A stretch of 64,000 nt of DNA from Prochlorococcus marinus CUG1435 (GTDB taxonomy: Bacteria > Cyanobacteriota > Cyanobacteriia > PCC-6307 > Cyanobiaceae): positions 1,224,001 through 1,288,000 of the forward strand of contig JAEPLP010000001.1 of the NCBI GenBank assembly GCA_017644375.1. Direction: 5' to 3'. This document shows positions 54,723 to 62,948 of the stretch, piece by piece. The notes under the pieces were generated by a model that made no database searches, was not told the origin of the DNA, and saw only the letters and a list, made by a program, of their open reading frames with translations. The stretch's first letter is position 1. Every line of letters begins with the position of its first letter. Both the position numbers and the translations under genes were made by a program.

Positions 54723-55520
54723 TTAATTATTTTTGGGCTTTTCATATCTTGAAAATAATGTTTGAGACAAGATATAACCCGCAATTCCTGCAGCTGTAAA
54801 AGCTAAACCATTTTTAAATAAAGGTAATAAATCATTTGTTCTGGATATTATCGGTGCCAAACCAAAGATTCCAAATAACATTCCCCATAAAGGAGAAAGA
54901 AGAGCTAAAAATCCAATTGATATGATTTGACCTTCTTTTCTTGGAGCAGATGCAAAACCTGCTACTAAACCTCCAAGAATCGATGTACATAAAGTCCAGA
55001 TATATTGCTCTTTGGGTAGGCCAGGGACAACTTGGCATCCTCCTCTTTCCAGGCAAATCTTTACTGAATCAATTGCATCTAATACTGCACCATCCTCACC
55101 GTGATCTTTAACATAGTATTGGTTGCCAAATCTTGTTTGAAGTTCAACCCAAAATAACCTTGGCATAAAATTAAAATAAGCCTCTCCGACGTTAAAGTTC
55201 AGCAAATTTCCCCCTCTAGGATCCGCAACTATCAACAAACTTGTCTCATCTAAATCCCAATAGTCCTTTATTGCACTACCAGGAGAACTTTCAAACTGAG
55301 ATAAATATTTAATTTTCCAACCACTTTCAATTTCTAGATTATTGAGCTTTTCCTCTAAAGATTTTTTCTGATTAGGGCTTAATGTTTTAGCTAAATCAAT
55401 TACTGGTGTTTTTTCTTCTGGTAAGAGATTTGGATTATTTATAGCGAAAACGGGTTTATGTGAAATTAAAACTAATATAGATAGAAATATTCCTAATAAA
55501 TAGTTAATCTTTGAAGGCAT
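54723..55520 (-). CDS. TPM-domain protein (Psb32-like) with membrane tail
   Basis: 265 residues. N-terminal signal/anchor MPSKINYLLGIFLSILVLISHKPVFA, TPM domain VIDLAKTLSPNQKKSLEEKLNNLE ... IADPRGGNLLNFNVGEAYFN, then two to three membrane helices (LCTSILGGLVAGFASA, ISIGFLALLSPLWGMLFGIFG, AGIAGYILSQ). Cyanobacterial members (Psb32-like) support photosystem II repair under high light. The match is to the TPM family; the PSII role is inferred. Confidence 0.8.
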   Translation of the reverse strand: MPSKINYLLGIFLSILVLISHKPVFAINNPNLLPEEKTPVIDLAKTLSPNQKKSLEEKLNNLEIESGWKIKYLSQFESSPGSAIKDYWDLDETSLLIVADPRGGNLLNFNVGEAYFNFMPRLFWVELQTRFGNQYYVKDHGEDGAVLDAIDSVKICLERGGCQVVPGLPKEQYIWTLCTSILGGLVAGFASAPRKEGQIISIGFLALLSPLWGMLFGIFGLAPIISRTNDLLPLFKNGLAFTAAGIAGYILSQTLFSRYEKPKNN

Positions 55521-55551
55521 AAATAAGTTCTTTCTTTTTATATTTTCGCTG

Positions 55552-56742
55552 ATGAATAGCTTACCCGCGAATAATCCAGATTGGTTAGTAAAAAAAATAA
55601 TAAAAATGGGTGGGACTATAAGTTTTTATGATTTTATGAATTTCGCATTAAACGATCCTATTAATGGTTATTACGGCAGCGGTAAAGCTGAGTTAGGCGT
55701 TCGAGGAGATTTTGTCACATCACCCTCTTTATCTGATGATTTTGCTTTTTTGGTTGGTAAACAAATAGAAGATTGGTTGATTCAGTTCAAAAATAGTTTT
55801 TTATCTAATCAGAAATTAGCTGTAATTGAATTTGGAGCAGGAGATGGAAGCTTTATGAGTGGATTAATTAAATATTTTTTAGAAAATAACAAGAATTTTT
55901 TGGAAGGAGTTTCTTTTGTAGTTATTGAACCTAATGAAGGGATGGTAGAAAAACAAAAAAATAAATTGAAGGGATTTTTAAACCTAGGTATTGATATTTT
56001 ATGGAAACGTTTGGAAGAAGTAGAAGAAAATAATATAAATGGAATAGTTCTTGCAAATGAGGTTTTAGATGCTTTGCCAGTAGAAAGAATAACCTTTTCA
56101 AAAGGAAAATTACTACGACAAGTAGTTTCTATAGACAAAAAATCTCATAAATTATTTTTTGATGAAATGCCAATTACAAGTGAATTGGAAAAAAGTATTG
56201 CACTTGCTAAAAGTGAGTTGGGAATCACTATTCCGCCTGAAGATGCTATTGAAGGATGGACGACAGAATGGCATATAGATAACTCAAAATGGTTAAAAGC
56301 TATTTATGGAAAAATTAATAATGGTATTTTATTGATAATTGATTACGCTAAAGAAGCTAAAAAATACTACACCTCTAAGAATTCTGATGGTACTATAGTT
56401 TCTTATGAAAATCAAAAAATGAAGAATGATGTCTTGGATTCTCCTGGGAATTGCGATTTAACATCTCATGTGTGCATAGAAACTTTAATTAATGATGCTG
56501 AGACTCTTGGATTTGATACTGTTGGGATAACTAAACAAGGAGAGGCTTTGTTGGCACTTGGATTGGCAGAGAGACTTTACGGGATTCAGAAAGAATTTAA
56601 GGAGGATTTATCAAATGCCCTTTTAAGAAGAGAGGCATTACTCAGACTCGTTGATCCTGTTTGTTTAGGTGATTTTAAGTGGTTTGTCTTTAAAAAGCTT
56701 AATGAGAAGAAAATGAATATAAATTCAACCTGTTTGCGTTAA
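55552..56742 (+). CDS. MidA/NDUFAF7-family methyltransferase (DUF185)
   Basis: 396 residues. [47 protein letters not shown] is the family start; [19 protein letters not shown] the SAM motif I; and [17 protein letters not shown] and [13 protein letters not shown] follow. The mitochondrial homolog methylates an arginine of complex I. A partner in the cyanobacterial NDH-1 complex is possible but unproven. Tail-to-tail overlap of 4 nt with aroB. Confidence 0.88.
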   Translation: MNSLPANNPDWLVKKIIKMGGTISFYDFMNFALNDPINGYYGSGKAELGVRGDFVTSPSLSDDFAFLVGKQIEDWLIQFKNSFLSNQKLAVIEFGAGDGSFMSGLIKYFLENNKNFLEGVSFVVIEPNEGMVEKQKNKLKGFLNLGIDILWKRLEEVEENNINGIVLANEVLDALPVERITFSKGKLLRQVVSIDKKSHKLFFDEMPITSELEKSIALAKSELGITIPPEDAIEGWTTEWHIDNSKWLKAIYGKINNGILLIIDYAKEAKKYYTSKNSDGTIVSYENQKMKNDVLDSPGNCDLTSHVCIETLINDAETLGFDTVGITKQGEALLALGLAERLYGIQKEFKEDLSNALLRREALLRLVDPVCLGDFKWFVFKKLNEKKMNINSTCLR

Positions 56743-57830
56743 GAAAAAAACTTTAAAAATAATGAATCTTCTACGTCATCATATATATCAACAGCACCAA
56801 TTTCTTTCGGTAATATAAATCTCATTTTGCCATCACGAACTTTCTTGTCGCCCATAAGTATTGTTAGGACCTCTTCGTTATTTATTTTAGGGATCTCGGT
56901 AGGAAGATCGTAACTCTTCAAAAGATTCCTCTGTCTCTCTAATTCTTCTTTAGACCATAACCCTTTCTCAATTGCTATTTTCCCCGCAATATTCATACCA
57001 ATTGATATTGCCTCACCATGTAGAAATTTGCCGTATCCACATAAATTTTCAATAACGTGACCAAAAGAATGACCATAATTCAATATTGCTCTAACACCAT
57101 TTTCATGTTCGTCTTGCGAAACAATATGAGACTTTGTTTTTATTGAACTATCAATTATTTTAATTAGATATTCATTCTCGAGATTTATAAGCTCATTCTT
57201 GTTTTTTTCAATTTCTAAGTATTCGAAAAGTTTTTTATCTCTTATTACTCCGTATTTTATTACTTCGGCCATGCCGGCACTAAATTCTCTTTTGGGCAAA
57301 CTTTTCAAAGTTTCTGGATCAATAAAAACTGCTTTAGGTTGATTGAACGCTCCAATTAAATTCTTACCTTTTGGATGATTTACTCCTGTTTTACCTCCCA
57401 CAGATGAATCAACCATTGATAATAATGTTGTTGGAATCTGAATATATTCGATGCCTCTCAGCCAAGTCGCAGCTGCGAAACCACTTACATCTCCAACAAT
57501 TCCTCCTCCAAGGGCAATAATTATTGAATTTCTATCTAAGCCAAATTCAAATGCCACATCATATATTTCACTTAAGGTTTTTAAGTTTTTATATGATTCT
57601 CCAGCCTTGATAAGGAATATTTTGGCCTGAAATTTATTATCTTTTAAATTATTTAAAAATTTTTCTCCATACAAATTTGATATTTCTTCATTTGAAATCA
57701 CAAGTATTTTTCTATTCTTTGTTATTCCAATTTTTAAAAGTTCTTCGCTAATATTATTCAGTATCCCTGCTTCTAGAGTTACTTCGTATGACTTATCACC
57801 TAATGGGACTAATATTTTTCTCTTATTCAC
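56739..57830 (-). CDS. aroB: 3-dehydroquinate synthase
   Basis: 363 residues. [63 protein letters not shown] and [10 protein letters not shown] with the metal-ligating His/Glu. Second step of the shikimate pathway, uses NAD and Zn/Co. Full length and complete motifs. Confidence 0.96.
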   Translation of the reverse strand: MNKRKILVPLGDKSYEVTLEAGILNNISEELLKIGITKNRKILVISNEEISNLYGEKFLNNLKDNKFQAKIFLIKAGESYKNLKTLSEIYDVAFEFGLDRNSIIIALGGGIVGDVSGFAAATWLRGIEYIQIPTTLLSMVDSSVGGKTGVNHPKGKNLIGAFNQPKAVFIDPETLKSLPKREFSAGMAEVIKYGVIRDKKLFEYLEIEKNKNELINLENEYLIKIIDSSIKTKSHIVSQDEHENGVRAILNYGHSFGHVIENLCGYGKFLHGEAISIGMNIAGKIAIEKGLWSKEELERQRNLLKSYDLPTEIPKINNEEVLTILMGDKKVRDGKMRFILPKEIGAVDIYDDVEDSLFLKFFS

Positions 57831-57955
57831 AATTGATTACCTAGTTAAAATTTAAAAATATTTGGTATTAAATACTTTATATATTAGCAAAATCTAAGCT
57901 CAAGATCCTTAAAAATTCAGTTGTTAAGAATTAGAAATGGTAATAAAATCATGCT

Positions 57956-59146
57956 ATGAGTTTTAAAAAAAATATAAAAGATATTAAGAAAAATTATTCC
58001 CTAGGAATAATTGGAGGTGGTCAACTGGCATTGATGTTAACCGAGGCAGCAAAAAAAAGAGATTTAGAAGTATGTGTGCAAACAAAATCTTGTGATGATC
58101 CTGCTGGTTCAAAAGCAGATCATGTCATACAAGCTGATCCTTTAAAGATAAGAGGTAATAAATCATTAATTAATGAGTGTGAAAAAATAATTTTTGAAAA
58201 TGAATGGATAAAAATTGATAAATTAAATTTAATTGACAATAAAGATATTTTTGTTCCAAGCCTTAATGCAATTAAGCCATTAGTAGATAGGTTTTCTCAA
58301 AAAAAATTAATAGACAGAATGAATATTCCCTGCCCAAAATGGATAAGTATTGAAGATTTTAAAAATCTCTCGGAAGAGGAAATCAATAATTGGACTTTTC
58401 CTTTAATGGCAAAATCCAATAAAGGTGGATATGACGGTAAAGGGAACAAAAAAATAAAAACAAAAGAAGAGTTAGATTCTTTTTTAACAGATAATATTTC
58501 TAATGAATGGTTAATAGAAGAATGGATAGAGTATGAAAAAGAACTAGCTCTTGTTGGTTCGAGAGATAGGACTGGTAAGATAAGATTCTTTCCAATAGTT
58601 GAGACGTTCCAATCAAACCATGTATGTGATTGGGTTCTTGCACCTGGATCAAATGAATATGATTTGAACTTATTTGCAATAAATATTTTCTCTTCAATAG
58701 TCAATGAACTTAATTACGTTGGAGTTTTAGCTATTGAATTCTTTTATGGAGATAATGGTCTTTTAATTAATGAAATAGCTCCTAGAACACATAACTCAGC
58801 TCATTTCTCAATTGAAGCTTGCACTTCAAGTCAGTTTGATCAATATGTTTGCATTTCTTCTGAGATAATGCCACCTGAAATTAAAATGAACTGTGAAGGT
58901 GCAATTATGATAAATCTACTGGGGTTAAAAAAGAATTTCCCAATCTCAATGGAAACCAGAATTAAAATGTTATCTGAAATTGAGGGTTCTAATATTCATT
59001 GTTATGGCAAATCTCGCGAAATTCTGGGAAGAAAAATGGCTCACATCACATTTTTATTAAATGGTAAAACGCATTCAGAAAGATATGATGAAGCTCAAAT
59101 TTTATTAACTATGGTAAGAGACATTTGGCCATCTCCAAATGCATAA
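57956..59146 (+). CDS. purK: N5-carboxyaminoimidazole ribonucleotide synthase
   Basis: 396 residues. LGIIGGGQLALMLTEAAKKRDLEV, ATP-grasp parts LMAKSNKGGYDGKGNKK and WLIEEWIEYEKELALVGSRD, and NEIAPRTHNSAHFSIEACTSSQFDQYV. Purine synthesis: carboxylates AIR with ATP and bicarbonate. A 6S RNA gene lies just downstream, as in other cyanobacteria. Confidence 0.95.
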   Translation: MSFKKNIKDIKKNYSLGIIGGGQLALMLTEAAKKRDLEVCVQTKSCDDPAGSKADHVIQADPLKIRGNKSLINECEKIIFENEWIKIDKLNLIDNKDIFVPSLNAIKPLVDRFSQKKLIDRMNIPCPKWISIEDFKNLSEEEINNWTFPLMAKSNKGGYDGKGNKKIKTKEELDSFLTDNISNEWLIEEWIEYEKELALVGSRDRTGKIRFFPIVETFQSNHVCDWVLAPGSNEYDLNLFAINIFSSIVNELNYVGVLAIEFFYGDNGLLINEIAPRTHNSAHFSIEACTSSQFDQYVCISSEIMPPEIKMNCEGAIMINLLGLKKNFPISMETRIKMLSEIEGSNIHCYGKSREILGRKMAHITFLLNGKTHSERYDEAQILLTMVRDIWPSPNA

Positions 59147-59165
59147 AAAAATAAGTTAGAGTTAG

Positions 59166-59345
59166 AATACTGGATCTTTGGTTAAGTTCTTCTTTATGTG
59201 CTCTGATCTGACTCTCTTTCGACATGAGGAGACTGTCGTGATGCGGTAGTAAACCGATCTTGTAATCGGAAACGAAAGCCCACTTTGAATCCTCTTCTGG
59301 CTTTTCCAGGTCGATGCAGCAGAGAACTGACGGGGATCCGGTGTT
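59166..59345 (+). ncRNA. ssrS: 6S RNA
   Basis: About 180-nt GC-richer segment 20 nt after purK, followed by a terminator. Its ends pair over 13 positions including G-U wobble: AATACTGGATCTT at 59166 with GGGGATCCGGTGTT at 59332-59345. Inner parts show further complementarity with a central open region, the shape of 6S RNA that binds the RNA polymerase holoenzyme. Placement next to purK agrees with cyanobacterial 6S genes as I recall them. The exact ends are inferred from the closing stem. Confidence 0.82.
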
Positions 59346-59347
59346 AC

Positions 59348-59393
59348 CTATCAAACTCCTTTTTATCAAAGGCTTTTGGTAGGTATTTTTTTT
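59348..59393 (+). terminator. terminator after 6S RNA
   Basis: Imperfect hairpin TACCTATCAAA ... TTTTGGTAGGTA with a loop of about 20 nt, followed by TTTTTTTT. Confidence 0.78.
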
Positions 59394-59479
59394 CTCATAA
59401 TTTGTGGTGCATTACCAGCGTGCAGGACCAAATTGAAGTACCAAATGCAGGAACTTTTTAGTAATCTTTAACAACATTA

Positions 59480-59728
59480 ATGGAAGAATTTACTTTGATA
59501 AATAAGCAAAGAAATCGAATAAAAGTATTTAAACCATTTGAGGATATTTCCATACCATCTCCTTCAATAGATGCGATGATGGTTAGTTATGGCTGTGTAT
59601 ATAAAAGGAGTAGTAAACCAGTAATGAAGGGTTCAAGAGTTGAAACTGTTGAAGCAGCTAGAGAAGAATATGAAAAATTATTAGAAGAGGGCTGGAAGAA
59701 AACTTCTATATTCAATAGCTATTTTTAG
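59480..59728 (+). CDS. small hypothetical protein with DUF1651-like ending
   Basis: 82 residues. The C-terminal RVETVEAAREEYEKLLEEGWKK forms an amphipathic helix followed by GW, which resembles the ending of the two DUF1651 proteins further on (AWDKWHDLQLEGW, ACETWNELISGGW). The N-terminal half is different. Likely part of the same picocyanobacterial family group of small accessory proteins; function unknown. It overlaps tail-to-tail the minus-strand mini gene at 59725 by 4 nt. Confidence 0.65.
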   Translation: MEEFTLINKQRNRIKVFKPFEDISIPSPSIDAMMVSYGCVYKRSSKPVMKGSRVETVEAAREEYEKLLEEGWKKTSIFNSYF

Positions 59729-59844
59729 TAATTAATTAATTTTCTTTTTCCATCTCTTGTTTCTACTCTATTTATTCTTAACCCTATAAAAGCAGCCCAA
59801 ATAACTGCAAATAAAATTGGTAAAAAAATGATAGCAAGTTTCAT
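59725..59844 (-). CDS. small single-pass membrane protein, 39 aa
   Basis: MKLAIIFLPILFAVIWAAF gives one hydrophobic helix, then IGLRINRVETRDGKRKLINY as a basic cytoplasmic tail. The size and topology recall small photosystem subunits (PsbX/PsbY-like) but no such identity can be shown. A second ATG codon lies directly before the chosen start. Short, so uncertain. Confidence 0.5.
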   Translation of the reverse strand: MKLAIIFLPILFAVIWAAFIGLRINRVETRDGKRKLINY

Positions 59845-59918
59845 CATTGTTTTAATCCTGTTATTTGCTCAAAAGAATAACCTCTAAATTAATAGGAAAA
59901 AATAGGTACTTTATCTAA

Positions 59919-60209
59919 TTAAGCAGCATCATATTCATCCCAATCTTCAAGCTCTCTCACAAATCTTTTATCTAATAAGTAATTGTCTATAAGCTCTGCT
60001 GCCATCACTATCTCAGCAGCATTTTTAGATAGTTCTTGTGGATCTTTGTCTAATAAGTAATTGTCTATAAGCTCTAGATTGTACTCGTTTTCTTTAATTG
60101 GTTTATCGCTTTCTAGTAGCTTTCTTATTTGTGTGAATACAAGCTCTTGATCGTATCCACTTTCTCTAATTTCTTTCAACATTTCGTCTGGAATTTGCAT
60201 AATCGTCAA
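59919..60209 (-). CDS. acidic hypothetical protein with internal repeat
   Basis: 96 residues. The segment ELIDNYLLDK occurs twice, encoded by two nearly identical stretches (59962-59997 and 60040-60075) offset by 78 bp, i.e. 26 codons, so the frame is kept. The N-terminal part is IPDEMLKEIRESGYDQELVFTQIRKLLES. Probably helical, soluble; function unknown. It lies in the accessory region near the DUF1651 genes. Translation may begin at M4 (MQIPDEML). Confidence 0.65.
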   Translation of the reverse strand: MTIMQIPDEMLKEIRESGYDQELVFTQIRKLLESDKPIKENEYNLELIDNYLLDKDPQELSKNAAEIVMAAELIDNYLLDKRFVRELEDWDEYDAA

Positions 60210-60246
60210 CCCCTATGTGAAAGTTTTTTAGAGCAAATTAGAGCCT

Positions 60247-60360
60247 ATATACTCATACTTACGAAAAAATAAGGAAAAAGCAAGAAAAGAATATAAGCAG
60301 TTGTTGGAGGAGGGGTCGAGCAACAAAGACATTTGGGCTTTGGTGGCTTGGAACTCTTGA
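60247..60360 (+). pseudogene. fragment of a gene for a protein ending like AREEYEKLLEEGW
   Basis: An open frame without start codon that reads KARKEYKQLLEEGSSNKDIW toward a TGA at 60358. The part ARKEYKQLLEEG resembles AREEYEKLLEEG of the protein at 59480. It is noticeably GC-richer than its surroundings (for example GGAGGAGGGGTCGAGC), which suggests a piece acquired from a higher-GC relative or phage and then decayed. Confidence 0.4.
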
Positions 60361-60447
60361 GCAGATTAAAAGAGGTAGATGATCATATCATTTCTTATTC
60401 ATCAAATTTATTTTTGATGAGTGTAAATAATTTGTTTGCCAAAATAC

Positions 60448-60495
60448 TTGACGATCCATTTCTAATGTATTTATATTAATAGTACACATGTATTA
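60448..60495 (+). promoter_or_regulatory. promoter with LexA-box-like palindrome, DUF1651 copy 1
   Basis: TTGACG at 60448-60453, 18 bp spacing, TATATT at 60472-60477, then AGTACACATGTATTA at 60481-60495 around the expected transcription start. AGTAC-ACA-TGTATT differs by one base from the cyanobacterial LexA box RGTACNNNDGTWCB as I recall it. The same set occurs before the second DUF1651 gene (62897-62943). Confidence 0.6.
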
Positions 60496-60502
60496 CTAAG
60501 TA

Positions 60503-60802
60503 ATGACTTTAGGAGGAGCTAATGTTTGGACTAATTTTTCTTACGGTTATCGTAATGAGTCCCCAAGTGGTTGGTTGCTTAGCCCAGACCGCAGCAGATT
60601 AATTTTATTCATAAGGAATAAAAAATCTCCAAGAAATAGTATGAGAATTTTTGCTCATACATATTATGCAAATGATCTTGGTGAGCCAATGGCAATTAAA
60701 TCATCCACTCAAATGTATTTGGATAATGCTTGGGATAAATGGCATGACCTTCAATTAGAGGGTTGGACTTTTGAAGAACTTGAATTACCTGAATCTGTAT
60801 GA
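60503..60802 (+). CDS. DUF1651 family protein, copy 1
   Basis: 99 residues. NESPSGWLLSPDRSRLILFIRNKK and HTYYANDLGEPMAIKSSTQMYLDNAWDKWHDLQLEGW match the small Prochlorococcus/Synechococcus family DUF1651, of unknown role. First gene of a coupled row: its TGA overlaps the next ATG (ATGA). A LexA-like box lies at its promoter, which suggests DNA damage control. A similar protein is encoded at 62949. Confidence 0.82.
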   Translation: MTLGGANVWTNFSYGYRNESPSGWLLSPDRSRLILFIRNKKSPRNSMRIFAHTYYANDLGEPMAIKSSTQMYLDNAWDKWHDLQLEGWTFEELELPESV

Positions 60803-60939
60803 CTAACTTAAATCCAATCAAAAAGAAATTATCAAAAGTAGATAGAAAGATATCTATGCAAGACTCATCAAAATTATTAGCAGAATTTTTTAATGGTGTT
60901 GTCATTGAACTTGATGAAGAATATAAATATGACTCATAA
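60799..60939 (+). CDS. small hypothetical protein, 46 aa
   Basis: Starts with an ATG that overlaps the DUF1651 stop (ATGA), so it is translationally coupled. MTNLNPIKKKLSKVDRK then SSKLLAEFFNGVVIELDEEYK: a basic N-terminus and an acidic end. The start of the third gene of the operon (60929) lies inside its last codons. No family known. Its position in an overlapped row supports that it is real. Confidence 0.6.
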   Translation: MTNLNPIKKKLSKVDRKISMQDSSKLLAEFFNGVVIELDEEYKYDS

Positions 60940-61081
60940 AGAATTGATAGATCAAGTTTCCGCAAATTTATTTAAACAAAGTGGAAAGTTAGAAAGCAGA
61001 AGATCTTGGTTGGCAATGAGAAATTATCTTGAACAATTAGATATCGAACAACTTAAATCCATGCTTAAGGACCACGGATGA
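60929..61081 (+). CDS. small helical hypothetical protein, 50 aa
   Basis: MTHKELIDQVSANLFKQSGK then LESRRSWLAMRNYLEQLDIEQLKSMLKDHG, all helical. An ATG at 60893 in frame would extend it by 12 residues, but the ATG at 60929 fits the coupled position over the end of the 46-aa gene. Family unknown. Confidence 0.62.
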   Translation: MTHKELIDQVSANLFKQSGKLESRRSWLAMRNYLEQLDIEQLKSMLKDHG

Positions 61082-61091
61082 TTTAAAAACT

Positions 61092-61205
61092 TTATTTAGT
61101 TTTTATTTTTTTCTTAATTCTCAGAAAACCGTAAGTTGCAAAGCCAACCAAAAACATATCCAAGTAGATATGCCAAGTAGGAAAAATCTGGTGTATTAAT
61201 TCCAT
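61092..61205 (-). CDS. small membrane protein coupled to the ligase-like gene, 37 aa
   Basis: MELIHQIFPTWHIYLDMFLV and a following hydrophobic part form one membrane helix, with a basic tail RIKKKIKTK. Its ATG overlaps the stop of the ligase-domain gene (TAATG), so it is translated from the same mRNA. Function unknown. Confidence 0.6.
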   Translation of the reverse strand: MELIHQIFPTWHIYLDMFLVGFATYGFLRIKKKIKTK

Positions 61206-61954
61206 TAACGTTTTATTGCCACTTGCCAATAAGGATAATCTAAATTTGATTTTTCTCTAATCAATTGTAATTTTCTAGAATTTATTTTTACTACTATTCC
61301 ATCTGTTGGATATTTACTAAAAAGCTTCCCTTCTAGCCATTGTTTTCTAAATACTTCAACTTGGGTCGTAAAGTTGCATGAAATATCCTGAGGGATCGTG
61401 AAGCCAAGCTTTGAAAGACTCCTTTTGGACTCATATTGGTTAAGTGTTGAATTAAGTATTTGAAATGCGCAGAAGCTAAGACTTTCAGAAAATCCTTCTT
61501 TAGCTCTTAGAAATCCAGAAGCGATTCTCTGGGAGATATTTGGACTTTGGTTGGGTGCATATAATTCACCTCTAACTTGAAGAACTCCTCGTAAAGGGAG
61601 CTTATTGGGAATATCTTGGACTTTAATAAGTTTACTAGTAACGTCTGCTCCTTTTCTTGAAATTGCTTTCTCCAAGGTTCCATCCCTATATTGCAAAGCA
61701 ACAGCACAACCATCAATTTTTGGTTCAATTAATAATCTGGTATCTACCAATAATCCTTTCAAAAATTCATCTATTGAATCCTTTTGTAATGAAGGTAAAA
61801 CTAGTTTATTTTTCTTTTTAAAGTAATCACAATTAGGGTTTGTTCTTAATAAATTTTTTTCAAGTTGGTCAAACTGCTTATCAGATATTAAAGCATTACC
61901 ATTTCTATAATTATCGTCATACCATTCAATTCGTTCTTCTAAATAAGTCTTCAT
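61205..61954 (-). CDS. stand-alone NAD-dependent DNA ligase adenylation domain
   Basis: 249 residues. The nucleotidyl-transfer motif is LIEPKIDGCAVALQYRDG with the AMP-accepting Lys, preceded by YYDxN-like opening (RIEWYDDNYRNGNALISDKQFDQLE), later VRGELYAPN, and the motif V-like DGIVVKINSRKLQLIREKSN...YWQVAIKR. It ends where the OB-fold would start; OB, zinc finger, HhH and BRCT parts of LigA are absent. Full LigA is not in this window. It may adenylate something other than DNA, or be an accessory of phage type. Starts right after the 68-aa membrane protein gene (61955). Confidence 0.8.
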   Translation of the reverse strand: MKTYLEERIEWYDDNYRNGNALISDKQFDQLEKNLLRTNPNCDYFKKKNKLVLPSLQKDSIDEFLKGLLVDTRLLIEPKIDGCAVALQYRDGTLEKAISRKGADVTSKLIKVQDIPNKLPLRGVLQVRGELYAPNQSPNISQRIASGFLRAKEGFSESLSFCAFQILNSTLNQYESKRSLSKLGFTIPQDISCNFTTQVEVFRKQWLEGKLFSKYPTDGIVVKINSRKLQLIREKSNLDYPYWQVAIKR

Positions 61955-62161
61955 TTAATACGATGGTTTAAGTTTTTGGTCAGATATCCAACTTGGTTTA
62001 TCTATAATCCATTTTTCTCTATCTTCATATTTAACAGTCCATAAAAGAAATGAAGAAATTTCTTTTAGAGTTATGCCAATCAAATATCTTGTTTTTGGAC
62101 TTATTGATATAAATCCAAATAATAATATTAATAAAATAAGTTTAAACATACCTTTAATCAT
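61955..62161 (-). CDS. small membrane protein, 68 aa
   Basis: MIKGMFKLILLILLFGFISISP forms the single N-terminal hydrophobic helix, followed by a polar Trp-rich tail (WTVKYEDREKWIIDKPSWISDQKLKPSY). Directly abuts the ligase-domain gene and is in the same operon. Function unknown; could be a membrane anchor or a signal-anchored periplasmic piece. Confidence 0.6.
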   Translation of the reverse strand: MIKGMFKLILLILLFGFISISPKTRYLIGITLKEISSFLLWTVKYEDREKWIIDKPSWISDQKLKPSY

Positions 62162-62192
62162 TTAAAAACTCAGCGTAATTTTTGCGAACTTT

Positions 62193-62450
62193 TTAATTAA
62201 TGCAATTCTTATAACCTTCAATCTTTGCTAGTTCATCAATATTCAAACCTGTTTCTTCCAGCAAAGTTTCTCCTATATCGTCCTTATTAAATTTTGTTAA
62301 AGCTCCTTTTGTAGAGTACTTAATACATTGGTTTTTGTATTTTGCTTCTTTAACAACAGGAGATAAATAAAAACCAAACAAGATGATAAAAGCCCCATAG
62401 GTTACAACTTTTCTATGGTTTTTCCACCATTCATAAAATTTATTGGACAC
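62193..62450 (-). CDS. small membrane-anchored hypothetical protein, 85 aa
   Basis: YEWWKNHRKVVTYGAFIILFGFYLSPVV is a basic start with one helix, followed by a soluble part with two Cys (YKNQCIKYSTKG and GYKNCIN). First gene of the possible operon down to 61092. No family recognised. Confidence 0.55.
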   Translation of the reverse strand: MSNKFYEWWKNHRKVVTYGAFIILFGFYLSPVVKEAKYKNQCIKYSTKGALTKFNKDDIGETLLEETGLNIDELAKIEGYKNCIN

Positions 62451-62519
62451 GAAAAATAAATGACTATTTTCTATTTTAAATTGATTGTCAACAAATTACT
62501 TTAGAAATTTAAGGATTGG

Positions 62520-62828
62520 TTAATTTATTGTTTTTTCATTAATAGATTTAACCCAAGAATAATATCTTGATTTTCTAATCCTTTGCTCTCTCGAGACTAA
62601 TCTATCCGCAGATTCTAGGGGTGATTCTCCTTTCTCAACTTTTGTTGTAATAGAAATACCAAAACCTATTGCTTCAATTTTTGCAATGCCACCCTCTAAA
62701 AAAAATAAAAAAGTCCAACCTTTGTTCCATCCTAAATAGAAGGGATTTCGATACATTGCATTCTTTTGGAGATACTCTTTAAATAATATTTTCATTTTCA
62801 CGGAGTTACTTGTATTCACTATTACCAA
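62520..62828 (-). CDS. hypothetical protein, about 90-102 aa
   Basis: From the ATG at 62828, or possibly Met12 (MKILFKEYLQKNAMYRNPFYLGW). The middle is beta-rich and glycine-rich (GWTFLFFLEGGIAKIEAIGFGISITTKVEKGESPLESADRLV) and the end basic (RKSRYYSWVK). No family. It is divergent from the second DUF1651 gene with a shared 120-bp region. Confidence 0.55.
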   Translation of the reverse strand: MVIVNTSNSVKMKILFKEYLQKNAMYRNPFYLGWNKGWTFLFFLEGGIAKIEAIGFGISITTKVEKGESPLESADRLVSREQRIRKSRYYSWVKSINEKTIN

Positions 62829-62896
62829 ATAAGAAGTTTACGACTGATTATTTCTGGAAAGTAATTTTAGTATTTAAATAATTACTAGAGGAATAC

Positions 62897-62943
62897 TTGA
62901 CGCCTACGAGTAGTACATTTATATTAATAGTACAACTGTATTA
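62897..62943 (+). promoter_or_regulatory. promoter with LexA-box-like palindrome, DUF1651 copy 2
   Basis: TTGACG at 62897-62902, 17 bp, TATATT at 62920-62925, AGTACAACTGTATTA at 62929-62943, with an extra AGTAC in between. Matches the layout before DUF1651 copy 1 (60448-60495) closely, though the genes are 2.4 kb apart. Confidence 0.6.
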
Positions 62944-62948
62944 TCCTC

